From positions 1-17,969 of the forward strand of contig BQIY01000004.1 of the NCBI GenBank assembly GCA_021604265.1: a DNA stretch of 17,969 bases, given 5' to 3'. The position numbers were made by a program, and so were the translations under genes. The notes under the pieces were generated by a model. The model did not search any database and was not told where the DNA came from. It saw only the letters and a list, made by a program, of their open reading frames with translations. Below are positions 1-6,886 of this stretch, one piece after another. Position 1 is the first letter of the stretch, and every line of letters starts with the position of its first letter. The stretch is from Nitrospirales bacterium. Lineage in GTDB: Bacteria; Nitrospirota; Nitrospiria; Nitrospirales; UBA8639.

Positions 1-286
1 TAATATGATCACCCTTTTCACGATACATCTCCACGACACCCTTGAGGGACAAATTATCTGACTCTGTCGCGCCGCTGGTAAAGACGACTTCCTTCGGGTC
101 AGCGTGAATTAATTTCGCAATTTGTTTTCGTGCTGTATCAACACCCTCTTCACTCTCCCACCCGAAACTATGATTCCGGCTCGCCGAATTGCCGAACTTT
201 TCGGTAAAGTACGGAAGCATCGCTTCCACGACTCTTGGATCACACGGGGTCGTGGAATGATTGTCTAAATATATCGGCAACTTCAT
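1..286 (-). CDS. iscS: Cysteine desulfurase IscS/NifS family (5' part, runs off the window)
   Basis: The minus strand reads [20 protein letters not shown] and onward, the typical N-terminus of class V PLP-dependent cysteine desulfurases, with the conserved block TSGATESDN near residue 75. These enzymes take sulfur from L-cysteine and pass it to a scaffold for Fe-S cluster assembly. Only about 95 codons are present; the catalytic lysine and the active-site cysteine lie beyond the window. The ATG at 284-286 overlaps the TGA of the upstream regulator gene (ATGA), and an AAGGAG Shine-Dalgarno lies about 8 nt upstream inside that gene, so the two are translationally coupled. Being second after an IscR-type gene supports a housekeeping ISC role rather than tRNA thiolation alone, though a NifS-like role is not excluded. 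Confidence 0.93.
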   Translation of the reverse strand, partial: MKLPIYLDNHSTTPCDPRVVEAMLPYFTEKFGNSASRNHSFGWESEEGVDTARKQIAKLIHADPKEVVFTSGATESDNLSLKGVVEMYREKGDHI

Positions 287-756
287 AATTGCACTCCTTC
301 TGCTTTACGCGACTCAACAATAATTAAGGGAGAACCCACCATCATATCTTCAATGGACATACTATTCAGTAACTGAGAAATACTTTCTTGAACACGTAAG
401 AGCGGAGTGCGAATATTACAACGATCCATCTGATCGCAGGACGAATCTTCTTTTTCGTGGTAACAATCAGCAATACCGAGAGGACCTTCAATCGCTTCCA
501 GCACTTGTGAAATGGTAATAAACTTTGGTTCGCGTGCCAAGAGATACCCGCCCTTGGGTCCGTTGTGACTTTCAATAATATCTTGTTTGGCTAAGGTTTG
601 AAGCACCTTCGCCAATAGCTCAACGGGAATATGATACTCTTCGGCGACTTCCTTGGTATTGACGACACGTGCCTCCGTCATATCGCCAAACTGAATAGAG
701 GCCATGTAATGTAACGCCATCAGAGCATAATCGGCTTTTTTCGAGAGCTTTAGCAT
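283..756 (-). CDS. iscR: Rrf2-family Fe-S sensing transcription regulator, IscR-like
   Basis: 157 aa. The N-terminus [19 protein letters not shown] is the Rrf2 winged-helix domain, with the wing motif [10 protein letters not shown] around residues 65-74. Three cysteines at positions 98, 107 and 113 lie where IscR binds its [2Fe-2S] cluster. The spacing is 9 and 6 residues, against 6 and 6 in E. coli IscR as I recall it, so the cluster loop is longer. IscR senses Fe-S status and represses or activates ISC genes. The gene is first in an iscR-iscS operon with a 4-nt overlap, and a strong promoter with overlapping inverted repeats lies directly upstream, consistent with autoregulation. An RsrR- or CymR-like Rrf2 protein is a less likely alternative, given the cysteines and the neighbouring desulfurase gene. 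Confidence 0.9.
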   Translation of the reverse strand: MLKLSKKADYALMALHYMASIQFGDMTEARVVNTKEVAEEYHIPVELLAKVLQTLAKQDIIESHNGPKGGYLLAREPKFITISQVLEAIEGPLGIADCYHEKEDSSCDQMDRCNIRTPLLRVQESISQLLNSMSIEDMMVGSPLIIVESRKAEGVQL

Positions 757-825
757 AATTCACTGACCTTGCGCGTGAGATTGACTGCAAGAGATCATTA
801 ACTCCGACTATTATTATCGTATTTA

Positions 826-855
826 ATACTAGCATTGACCTAGACAACTAGTCAA
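826..855 (-). promoter_or_regulatory. Promoter of iscR-iscS (sigma70 type)
   Basis: On the minus strand TTGACT (850-855) and TAGTAT (826-831) are separated by 18 nt, close to the -35/-10 consensus. The start codon of iscR lies about 70 nt downstream. The spacer is filled by an inverted repeat, so a bound dimer would occlude RNA polymerase. Confidence 0.7.
835..855. promoter_or_regulatory. Inverted repeat overlapping the iscR promoter, candidate operator
   Basis: TTGACCTAG (835-843) and CTAGTCAA (848-855) form an imperfect palindrome around ACAA. It covers the -35 box and the spacer. The half-sites resemble the outer parts of the E. coli IscR type 1 site, but the spacing between them is wider. 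Binding is inferred only. Confidence 0.5.
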
Positions 856-900
856 GACTAAAATGGTCGGAGATTGAAACAATCGGAGATAAAATTGGTC
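854..900. promoter_or_regulatory. Two IscR-type-1-like boxes upstream of iscR and the ferredoxin gene
   Basis: AAGACTAAAATGGTCGG (854-870) agrees with most of the known IscR type 1 consensus YYGACTRWWWYAGTCRR. A second related copy, GATAAAATTGGTC (888-900), lies 32 bp away, about three helical turns. Both sit between the divergent iscR and ferredoxin genes and could serve either direction. No clear -35/-10 pair for the ferredoxin gene was found. Confidence 0.4.
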
Positions 901-997
901 CTAGTCACCATCGTCAGTTAATTGTCCCTTGGTAAGCCACGTAACAAATTGCCGCACGTTCATCAATATTCATGAAGTCTATCTATAAGGAGAATCC

Positions 998-1411
998 ATG
1001 GGAGGCAGTAATCCGTATATCGAAAAAATTGAGACACAAACTGCAACAAAACCTTTTACCATTACCTTTAAGACTCCTGAGGAAACACGTGAAATAACAG
1101 TCGCTCCGGAGAACGTACCCTATGGTGAAACCGGATTACCAGGGAGTGTGTTAGATATTGCCCTTGGTGCAGGCATCGATCTGGAACATGCATGTGGAGG
1201 CGTTTGTGCTTGCTCTACGTGCCACGTCATTATCAAGGAGGGCCTCGACACCTGCCCAGAACCTACGGAAGACGAAGACGACCAACTCGAGGAAGCGCCC
1301 GGCTTGAGCCTTCAGTCACGACTGGCTTGTCAATGTGTTCCAAATGGCGAAAAGAATTTAGTCGTAGAAATACCAGAATGGAATAAGAACCTCGTGAAAG
1401 AAGCCCATTAA
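998..1411 (+). CDS. fdx: Isc-type [2Fe-2S] ferredoxin
   Basis: 137 aa. The cluster-binding pattern C66-x5-C72-x2-C75 (within HACGGVCACSTCH) plus C111 in SRLACQC is diagnostic of the adrenodoxin-like bacterial Fdx that supplies electrons for ISC cluster assembly. Residues 1 to about 20 are an N-terminal extension relative to E. coli Fdx, which is about 111 aa. Extra cysteines occur at 70, 86 and 113. An acidic stretch (EDEDD, 91-95) matches the surface usually used to dock partner proteins. AAGGAG at 987-992 with 5-nt spacing fixes the ATG. The gene is divergent from iscR and shares its control region, so Fe-S-responsive control is likely. Confidence 0.93.
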   Translation: MGGSNPYIEKIETQTATKPFTITFKTPEETREITVAPENVPYGETGLPGSVLDIALGAGIDLEHACGGVCACSTCHVIIKEGLDTCPEPTEDEDDQLEEAPGLSLQSRLACQCVPNGEKNLVVEIPEWNKNLVKEAH

Positions 1412-1415
1412 ATGC

Positions 1416-1470
1416 CTCGTCTGAACCTCAGAAACCAACGAGACGTACAAGGGTGTTTTTTCTAAAAAAC
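1416..1470. terminator. Possible bidirectional terminator between convergent fdx and the wecA-like gene
   Basis: The 125-bp convergent gap holds a short stem (CTCGT 1416-1420 with ACGAG 1438-1442) and then a GTTTTTT-ct-AAAAAAC palindrome (1455-1470) that gives a T run on each strand. The stem is weak, so this is tentative. Confidence 0.25.
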
Positions 1471-1536
1471 CTGGTTCAAGATTCGGGCAGGCAAACGCGA
1501 TTCAAAAAGAGAATTGGGAAATAAGACTCTGTTCCT

Positions 1537-2751
1537 CTACTTCACGAGGTACATAGGTTTTGCGGTCTGCTCGGCCGGTTCAGAAGAAATCTGACTCGAA
1601 CCTTTCGAATAATGCAACCGGCCTCGGTACTCGAGAACTGTAATGATGATCACGATTAAACTTGCTTGAGCGAGAAGCATAATAGCTTCAGGTGCATCAG
1701 TTTTTCGAAGAGCCATAGCCCCCAAGCCAAGGCAAATCGTTAGGGTAAAAATCATCAACACACTGGCGCGCTGACTTTCAAGCGCCCGGGCCAAACGATG
1801 ATGGAGATGATCTCTTCCAACATAATCTAACCATTCCCGTATGGAGCGAACTTTCCCTGTAACGACACGATCCACGGTCAAGTAAATCATATCGTAGATG
1901 AGCACCCAGAAAATCAGGATAGGACTGATCAGCGAAACAATAGGGTTCTGATCAGACCAAAATCCCATCACCGCCAAAGACGCCAGTGTAAAACCGAGAA
2001 AAGTCGAACCACCATCGCCCAAAAAAATCATCGCGGGTCCGCCGGTCCGAAAATTGTAAGGCAAGAACCCTAGACAGGCACCGATAATGGCAATAGACAG
2101 CCATCCAAGCTCGACTTGATTCGTCTGAAACGCAACAAACCCGAGAAAGAAGGCAATCAGTACGGCAAGCCCTGCTGCAAGGCCATCCATCCCATCCATA
2201 AAATTAAAAGCATTCGTGATCCCGACGAGCCAAAGGACCGTGAGCAATACATTTGCGGTATCCCCAATGGGTCCATCTGGAAATACCGTCAATACCATTC
2301 CCCAGGAAATGACGATTCCTGACGCAACGAGTTGTGTCACTAATTTCGTCCACGCAGGAAGCTCCCAAGAATCATCCATGATTCCGATAACCAGCAAGAG
2401 TATGCCAGTGAGTAACACCACCACTATCTGGTCTGGAAGAACCATATTCGCTAAAACAGCCAATATGAATCCAAAAAACACTCCAAGCCCGCCAAGACGT
2501 GGGGTCGGAATGCGGTGAATCCGTCGATCTTCCGGGTAGTCCATCACCCTCAAAGAATATCCCAGCCATCGAGCCACAGGGGTACAAGTTAGTGAAAAGA
2601 TAAATGAGACTGAGAAAATATAAAGCCAGCGCTGACCTGTCTCCACAAAGAGGGAACGAACCCATGGGAGTAAAAGTAAAAAGACCGAACAGAGTCCGCC
2701 CATCACAACCCATCTTTCCCATTTCATTGTTTGAATCGGTAAGCTTGTCAA
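1537..2751 (-). CDS. WecA/TagO-like undecaprenyl-phosphate GlcNAc-1-phosphate transferase
   Basis: 404 aa multi-pass membrane protein of the MraY/WecA superfamily. It transfers a HexNAc-1-phosphate, usually GlcNAc, from the UDP-sugar to undecaprenyl phosphate, the first step of polysaccharide assembly at the inner membrane. Family motifs are visible in order: DYPEDRRIHRIPTPRLGG (71-88), the metal-binding GIMDD (123-127), NAFNFMDGMDG (180-190), FLGDGGSTF (243-251) and the carbohydrate-recognition-type HLHHRL (315-320). Hydrophobic helices fill the rest, and the last 25 residues are a polar cytoplasmic tail. The start is TTG (2749-2751), overlapping the TGA of the upstream aminotransferase gene, with AGAGGA just upstream. 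An ATG at codon 9 is an alternative. It is last in its operon. Confidence 0.92.
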   Translation of the reverse strand: MTSLPIQTMKWERWVVMGGLCSVFLLLLPWVRSLFVETGQRWLYIFSVSFIFSLTCTPVARWLGYSLRVMDYPEDRRIHRIPTPRLGGLGVFFGFILAVLANMVLPDQIVVVLLTGILLLVIGIMDDSWELPAWTKLVTQLVASGIVISWGMVLTVFPDGPIGDTANVLLTVLWLVGITNAFNFMDGMDGLAAGLAVLIAFFLGFVAFQTNQVELGWLSIAIIGACLGFLPYNFRTGGPAMIFLGDGGSTFLGFTLASLAVMGFWSDQNPIVSLISPILIFWVLIYDMIYLTVDRVVTGKVRSIREWLDYVGRDHLHHRLARALESQRASVLMIFTLTICLGLGAMALRKTDAPEAIMLLAQASLIVIIITVLEYRGRLHYSKGSSQISSEPAEQTAKPMYLVK

Positions 2752-3815
2752 TTGAGTTCCTCTAAAAGTACTTTAATAATCCAGTCAACTTCCTTGTCTG
2801 TGAGCGAAGGATAAATAGGAAGAGAAAGGGATGAGACAAAAGCTTGCTCACTCACAGGATAACGCCCTTGAAGGTTTACATAGGAATGAAGAGGTTTATA
2901 GATGGGCCGACGACATTGAAGCCCCCGATTGTGTAGACGACCTAACAGATCATCAAGCGGTTGAGACACTGAAAGCACATAGCGATAGTAGATATGCGTC
3001 CGATCCTGCGGAATGTGCGGAAGGCTTACCGGAAGACAGCCAAGTTCAGTCGCATACCGATTCGCAATAACCGCACGCCGTACTAACGCCGAATCTAGCT
3101 TCGTCAATTGGCACATGCCCAATGAAGCCTGCAGATCAGTCATTTTGAAATTAAAACAGTCCATGGACAATTGCGGCCTCTCATCGAATTCTCGAAACCC
3201 TCGAATCTTTTCAAGAACAGCGTCGTCGTTAGACAACACCATGCCGCCTTCTCCAGCACAAAGTAATTTGGTCGCAAAAAATGAACAAACCGACACGTCA
3301 CCTACCGTCCCGACACGAACGTTGGCTTGAGAAGCCCCAAGCGTTTGCGCGCAATCCTCAACTAATGGCACTCCGAATGTACGCAGCCGTTTCAGGTCAG
3401 CTGGCAGCCCGAACAGGTGGGGAACCACGATCGCCCGGGTTCGTGTCGTAATTGCGGTCTTCACAGCTTCGGGATCAATAGCAAACGTTCCTGGCTCAAT
3501 ATCGACAATGATTGGCGTCGCGCCGAGTCGAATAGCGGCAACCCAGGGAGCGGCGCAAACGTAACTAGGCATGATGACTTCATCATCTTCCTGCACGCCT
3601 AATGCTTGCAAAGCAAGGTACAGCGCGACAGTCCCGGAACTCACAGCCACGCCGCCCGCAACCCCGACATAATCAGCCATGGCGTGTTCAAACGCAGCAA
3701 TACGCGGGCCTTGTGAAATTTGCTTGGACTCGATGACTTCTGTCAGAGCAGCTAATTCTGCACATCCAAGCTGAGGTTTCGAATGTGGAATACGAACAGC
3801 CGTCATCACAGGCAT
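2748..3815 (-). CDS. DegT/DnrJ/EryC1/StrS-family sugar aminotransferase
   Basis: PLP-dependent fold-type I enzyme that aminates a keto-sugar nucleotide, typically at C3 or C4. From the ATG at 3815 it is 355 aa; a GTG one codon earlier and an ATG at 3806 are alternatives, and no clear ribosome site decides between them. Counted from the GTG, visible landmarks are the phosphate-binding SSGTVALYLAL (60-70), DEVIMPSYVCAA (79-90), VEDCAQ with Asp155 contacting the pyridine nitrogen, and Lys184 in FFATKLLCAGEGG, the expected Schiff-base lysine. It starts 11 nt after the PIG-L gene and its TGA overlaps the wecA-like TTG, so all three are probably coupled. The exact sugar cannot be read from sequence; WbqC and PIG-L partners suggest an amino sugar that is further modified. 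Confidence 0.9.
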   Translation of the reverse strand: MPVMTAVRIPHSKPQLGCAELAALTEVIESKQISQGPRIAAFEHAMADYVGVAGGVAVSSGTVALYLALQALGVQEDDEVIMPSYVCAAPWVAAIRLGATPIIVDIEPGTFAIDPEAVKTAITTRTRAIVVPHLFGLPADLKRLRTFGVPLVEDCAQTLGASQANVRVGTVGDVSVCSFFATKLLCAGEGGMVLSNDDAVLEKIRGFREFDERPQLSMDCFNFKMTDLQASLGMCQLTKLDSALVRRAVIANRYATELGCLPVSLPHIPQDRTHIYYRYVLSVSQPLDDLLGRLHNRGLQCRRPIYKPLHSYVNLQGRYPVSEQAFVSSLSLPIYPSLTDKEVDWIIKVLLEELN

Positions 3816-3826
3816 CACAGGGAAAT

Positions 3827-4507
3827 CTAGCCAAGATTAATAAACAGTCGTAAGGGAACGAATGCTTCAGCATTATTAACCCGTCCTTGAAACCCTCGAA
3901 AATGGGCCGCAGAACGGACAAAATCGGTAATCGTTAAACCCTCAATGTTGGTCTTTGTCACCTGCGAGGCATGTGACATGAGAGCCAAGACTTTATCTTC
4001 CAGCACAGATTCAATATCAACATACACCGTGGGTGAAAAGTTTTGAGTGGTGGGCCCCTCATAAAACAGAACATTCTTCGTATAACGAGTGGCCGACATC
4101 GTGCTCATCGCTAAATGCCGGTGATCTTGGTGTGTATCATCGCCGTAATGAACAAAAATGAAATGTGGCTTTACTTCCTCGACAACGGCTTCAATTCTCT
4201 GCACGATATCGTAGCCTAGAGGAACATGGGCATCTTCACACCCTCCCCAGTAGATTTTATCTGCGCACAACACTTTTGCCGCTTGTTCTTGTTCAGCCTT
4301 GCGAACACCGGGTGCCGGCTCTCCCTGTTCACCACCAGTCAAGACCATAAGAAAGATTTGATGCCCCGATTGTGCGTACTTGATCAATGTCCCGCCACAT
4401 CCGGCTTCAATATCGTCAGGATGCGCACCTAAGGCCAAAATCCTGGGAGGCTGCCTATCAAGATCATTCACCACATTTGGCTTCATTGCATCGAGGTCCT
4501 TGAACAT
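3827..4507 (-). CDS. PIG-L/LmbE-family deacetylase
   Basis: 226 aa. The zinc site of this family is present: GAHPDD (27-32) and HQDHRH (126-131), with a TGGEQGE loop at 57-63. PIG-L enzymes remove N-acetyl groups from GlcNAc-type substrates (GlcNAc-PI, mycothiol and bacillithiol precursors, some polysaccharide sugars). No signal peptide is seen, so it should act in the cytoplasm on a sugar nucleotide or a lipid-linked precursor. It lies 18 nt after the WbqC gene and 11 nt before the aminotransferase gene. The first ATG has a weak ribosome site; an ATG at 4486 (codon 8), preceded by AAGGA, is a plausible alternative. A deacetylation step on the HexNAc loaded by the WecA-like enzyme is inference. 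Confidence 0.88.
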   Translation of the reverse strand: MFKDLDAMKPNVVNDLDRQPPRILALGAHPDDIEAGCGGTLIKYAQSGHQIFLMVLTGGEQGEPAPGVRKAEQEQAAKVLCADKIYWGGCEDAHVPLGYDIVQRIEAVVEEVKPHFIFVHYGDDTHQDHRHLAMSTMSATRYTKNVLFYEGPTTQNFSPTVYVDIESVLEDKVLALMSHASQVTKTNIEGLTITDFVRSAAHFRGFQGRVNNAEAFVPLRLFINLG

Positions 4508-4525
4508 TCAATCATCGTGTTGTCA

Positions 4526-5257
4526 TCAAGCCGAACATGCTGTCAGGACATGTTCACCGTCATACTCTTTCTTCGGTGCACGCGAGCCATTGAGGTACTG
4601 AGCAGAATCAGAGCCACAATTGAATAAGAGATCAATGGCCGACAAACACGGCAAAAACGAATCATAGCGTTGGGGGTAGACCTGAGGCTGATAGTCTTGA
4701 ACTTCAAGAGTCATCCCGGACTTCTCAAACGTTCTCAGATCCATATAGGCGTGTGCGCCCTGCCCCGCCAGATAGGTCGAGGCGCCGACGGTTCGACAAA
4801 TATCAATAAGACGTTCTGTCGGTTGTTGCCGAAGATTCATGTCAGAAGACAACTGCATTGGCGTGTCTATGCCAAAATGCCCAAGCAGCCACAGAAGAAT
4901 GGCAACATTGAAATCTGAGAGCTTCTGCCATTCATCCGAATAGATTTCTTGGAGTTCAGAAAAGTACTGCGAAAAAAATGGCGTCCCCTCATAATGAATC
5001 TTTAAAGCCCCGAGATGTTTCCGCTTCCAGTGATCGCAGTTATTAATTTGCACATCACAAATTTGTTGACCGAATGAATGGAGAATCGGCACGCTGAGCC
5101 ATTGAAAGCCTTTGCATGTACGGATTCGATTTCGGTTCTGCCATTCGTTCTTTTTGAATTGCACATTATCAAGAATCACGAAATAATCAGCCTGGTTAAT
5201 TTTGTCTAAATAGCCAAGCCAGGGTAGAAACTGAGGTTGATGGATTGAGACACGCAT
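4526..5257 (-). CDS. WbqC-like family protein
   Basis: 243 aa. The N-terminus MRVSIHQPQFLPWLGYLDKI, then DNVQFKKNEWQNRNRIR and GFQWLSVPI, are the hallmark blocks of the WbqC-like family (Pfam WbqC), found in O-antigen and capsule clusters. The biochemical role of the family is, to my knowledge, not firmly established; links with amino-sugar modification have been suggested by gene context. It is soluble by appearance. It opens the second part of the minus-strand cluster after a 349-bp gap and precedes the PIG-L, aminotransferase and WecA-like genes. A paralogue starts at the right end of the window and shares NRNRI and the PW-GY block. The ribosome site is weak (GAGTGA about 9 nt upstream). 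Confidence 0.87.
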   Translation of the reverse strand: MRVSIHQPQFLPWLGYLDKINQADYFVILDNVQFKKNEWQNRNRIRTCKGFQWLSVPILHSFGQQICDVQINNCDHWKRKHLGALKIHYEGTPFFSQYFSELQEIYSDEWQKLSDFNVAILLWLLGHFGIDTPMQLSSDMNLRQQPTERLIDICRTVGASTYLAGQGAHAYMDLRTFEKSGMTLEVQDYQPQVYPQRYDSFLPCLSAIDLLFNCGSDSAQYLNGSRAPKKEYDGEHVLTACSA

Positions 5258-5606
5258 AGGAAATCACTCGAACCGCTATGTTGTTATTTTTCAATAAAGT
5301 ACGTTATGTGAGCTATATCGGTTTTGGAAATCGATTCTTTAGATACGTTTTCCTAAATACTCGTTAGGAGTGGTGGGCAATAAATACCTAGCTCAATTCG
5401 TTGATCTTCGACCCTCTAAGGGAATAGTCATTTGGAAAGAGGCCTGGCCAAGAGAGGAACACAACGAAGACCGTCTCCTCTCTTCTAACACCGAACGAAG
5501 GAAACATATTGTGAGCCCCTTGAAAGAAGTCGCCTAGGGACTTGAAGAATTGGAGATGAGAGGATGAAGCAAAAGTCAGGAAAGGAAACGTGGAAAGTCG
5601 GAGTGA
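5258..5606. other. 349-bp intergenic region inside the minus-strand cluster
   Basis: No convincing gene. It holds a perfect 9-bp inverted repeat (listed separately) and a 39-codon minus-strand ORF at 5388-5507 whose ATG has an AAGGGG ribosome site 8 nt upstream. The ORF's product has no recognisable feature and overlaps the inverted repeat. The minus strand near 5340-5400 is AT-rich and could carry a promoter for the WbqC operon (TTGCCC and TATTTA, only 15 nt apart), but this is weak. No sigma54-type GG-N10-GC was found here. Confidence 0.4.
5450..5484. repeat. Perfect 9-bp inverted repeat, hairpin-forming
   Basis: AAGAGAGGA (5450-5458) and TCCTCTCTT (5476-5484) enclose a 17-nt loop. It lies about 120 bp downstream of the glycosyltransferase stop on the minus strand. 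No T run follows, so it is not a standard terminator. It could be an attenuating or mRNA-stabilising structure. Confidence 0.45.
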
Positions 5607-6824
5607 TCAGGTTATTACGTGTTTCGCCGCACCAACTTTTGCGTGCTCGATCAAAGCTTCATCATAGACGGACTCTACGCCTCGAACCATGGATGACACA
5701 TCAAATCGTGTACTAATGTATTCTTGCGCAGCAGCGCCAATCATGTTGGCCCATTCCGGCGACTGAAGATATCGTTCAAGGGCTTCGGCCAACGCGTCTG
5801 AGTTACCCGGGGGAACGAGAAGACCGGTTTGTCCATCCTGCACAATGGCAGGCACACCACCGACGTTCGAGGCAATCACCGGCAACCCGGCCGCCATAGC
5901 TTCGATCAACGCGCGCCCCATCCCTTCATTTAACGAAGGAAGCACGAATGCGTCCATGGCAGCCAAACAAGACGGGATATCCTCCATGTGTCCGAGAAAG
6001 TGCACGGCTGACGCAACGCTATGACCAGCCGCAAGCTTACTGAGCTCTTCTCGAAGAGGTCCGCTGCCAACGATTAGGCAATGTAATTGCGGATACCGTG
6101 GTTTTAATTTTGCGATAGCTTCAATGAGATACTGATGTCCTTTAATTGAGGTGAGCCATCCGACAGATCCTACGACCATCGCGTTAACCGAACAACCAAA
6201 CCGATGCGGGCTATTCTGCCTTGCTACCGATGCCGCTCGATACTGCGTCACATCAATCCCACTGAAAACCGACCGGAATTGGTCCGCTCGTCCGACATGA
6301 CATTGAAGGTGTTCATGTTTTTCTGCCTCAGTCAGTGCGATTATCTTGCTCGTCCCCCTCGCAAACAGCCGTTCGATGATCTTAAACACCCATGAGAGTA
6401 CATTCCCAAAATGCCCATAAAACACATGACCATGAGGAGTGTGAACAACAATGGGCACACCGGCAAGCCATGCAGCGAGACGGCCGACAACTCCGGCCTT
6501 TGAGGTATGAGTATGGACAATGGCAGGCCGTTCTTGGCGAAACAGCATAAAGAGTGCCCAAAGGGTTCGAAGATCTTTCACCAAACTCACTTCACGCGTC
6601 AGGGTTGAAAGAAGCCGCCATTGGATACCCGCGGCATCGAGCCGAGCGCAATTCGCTTGAGTCGCGTGGTCCCCCCCCTGTGCAGTCCAAGAACCAACAG
6701 GACCGGCCACGACAATTGGACAAAACCTGGAGACGTCATGACCAAGGACCGTGAGCATGGTATTTTGGGCTGAGCCTCCCCAATCTAACCTGGTAATAAT
6801 ATGAAACACTTTCATCGCGGCCAT
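5607..6824 (-). CDS. GT4-family glycosyltransferase
   Basis: 405 aa from the ATG at 6824. A longer open frame reaches 6929 but would overlap the upstream gene and adds residues unlike the family; GAGG 9 nt before 6824 and the family-typical MKVFHIITRLDWGGSAQ beginning three codons later support the shorter start. GT-B fold, retaining. The N-terminal domain has HTHTSKAGVVGRLAAWLAG and HTPHGHVFYG. The C-terminal donor domain has the EX7E motif (Glu300 and Glu308 in EGMGRALIEAMAAGLP) followed by NVGGVPAIV. It transfers a sugar from a nucleotide donor at the cytoplasmic face of the membrane; donor and acceptor are unknown. The gene lies 62 nt after the amidotransferase gene and closes the first part of the minus-strand cluster. 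Confidence 0.9.
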   Translation of the reverse strand: MAAMKVFHIITRLDWGGSAQNTMLTVLGHDVSRFCPIVVAGPVGSWTAQGGDHATQANCARLDAAGIQWRLLSTLTREVSLVKDLRTLWALFMLFRQERPAIVHTHTSKAGVVGRLAAWLAGVPIVVHTPHGHVFYGHFGNVLSWVFKIIERLFARGTSKIIALTEAEKHEHLQCHVGRADQFRSVFSGIDVTQYRAASVARQNSPHRFGCSVNAMVVGSVGWLTSIKGHQYLIEAIAKLKPRYPQLHCLIVGSGPLREELSKLAAGHSVASAVHFLGHMEDIPSCLAAMDAFVLPSLNEGMGRALIEAMAAGLPVIASNVGGVPAIVQDGQTGLLVPPGNSDALAEALERYLQSPEWANMIGAAAQEYISTRFDVSSMVRGVESVYDEALIEHAKVGAAKHVIT

Positions 6825-6886
6825 AGGAAATTGCCTCTTCACTCGCCATGAGTGCCTGAAACAGAGAGTTCTGCGATACTCTGCAT

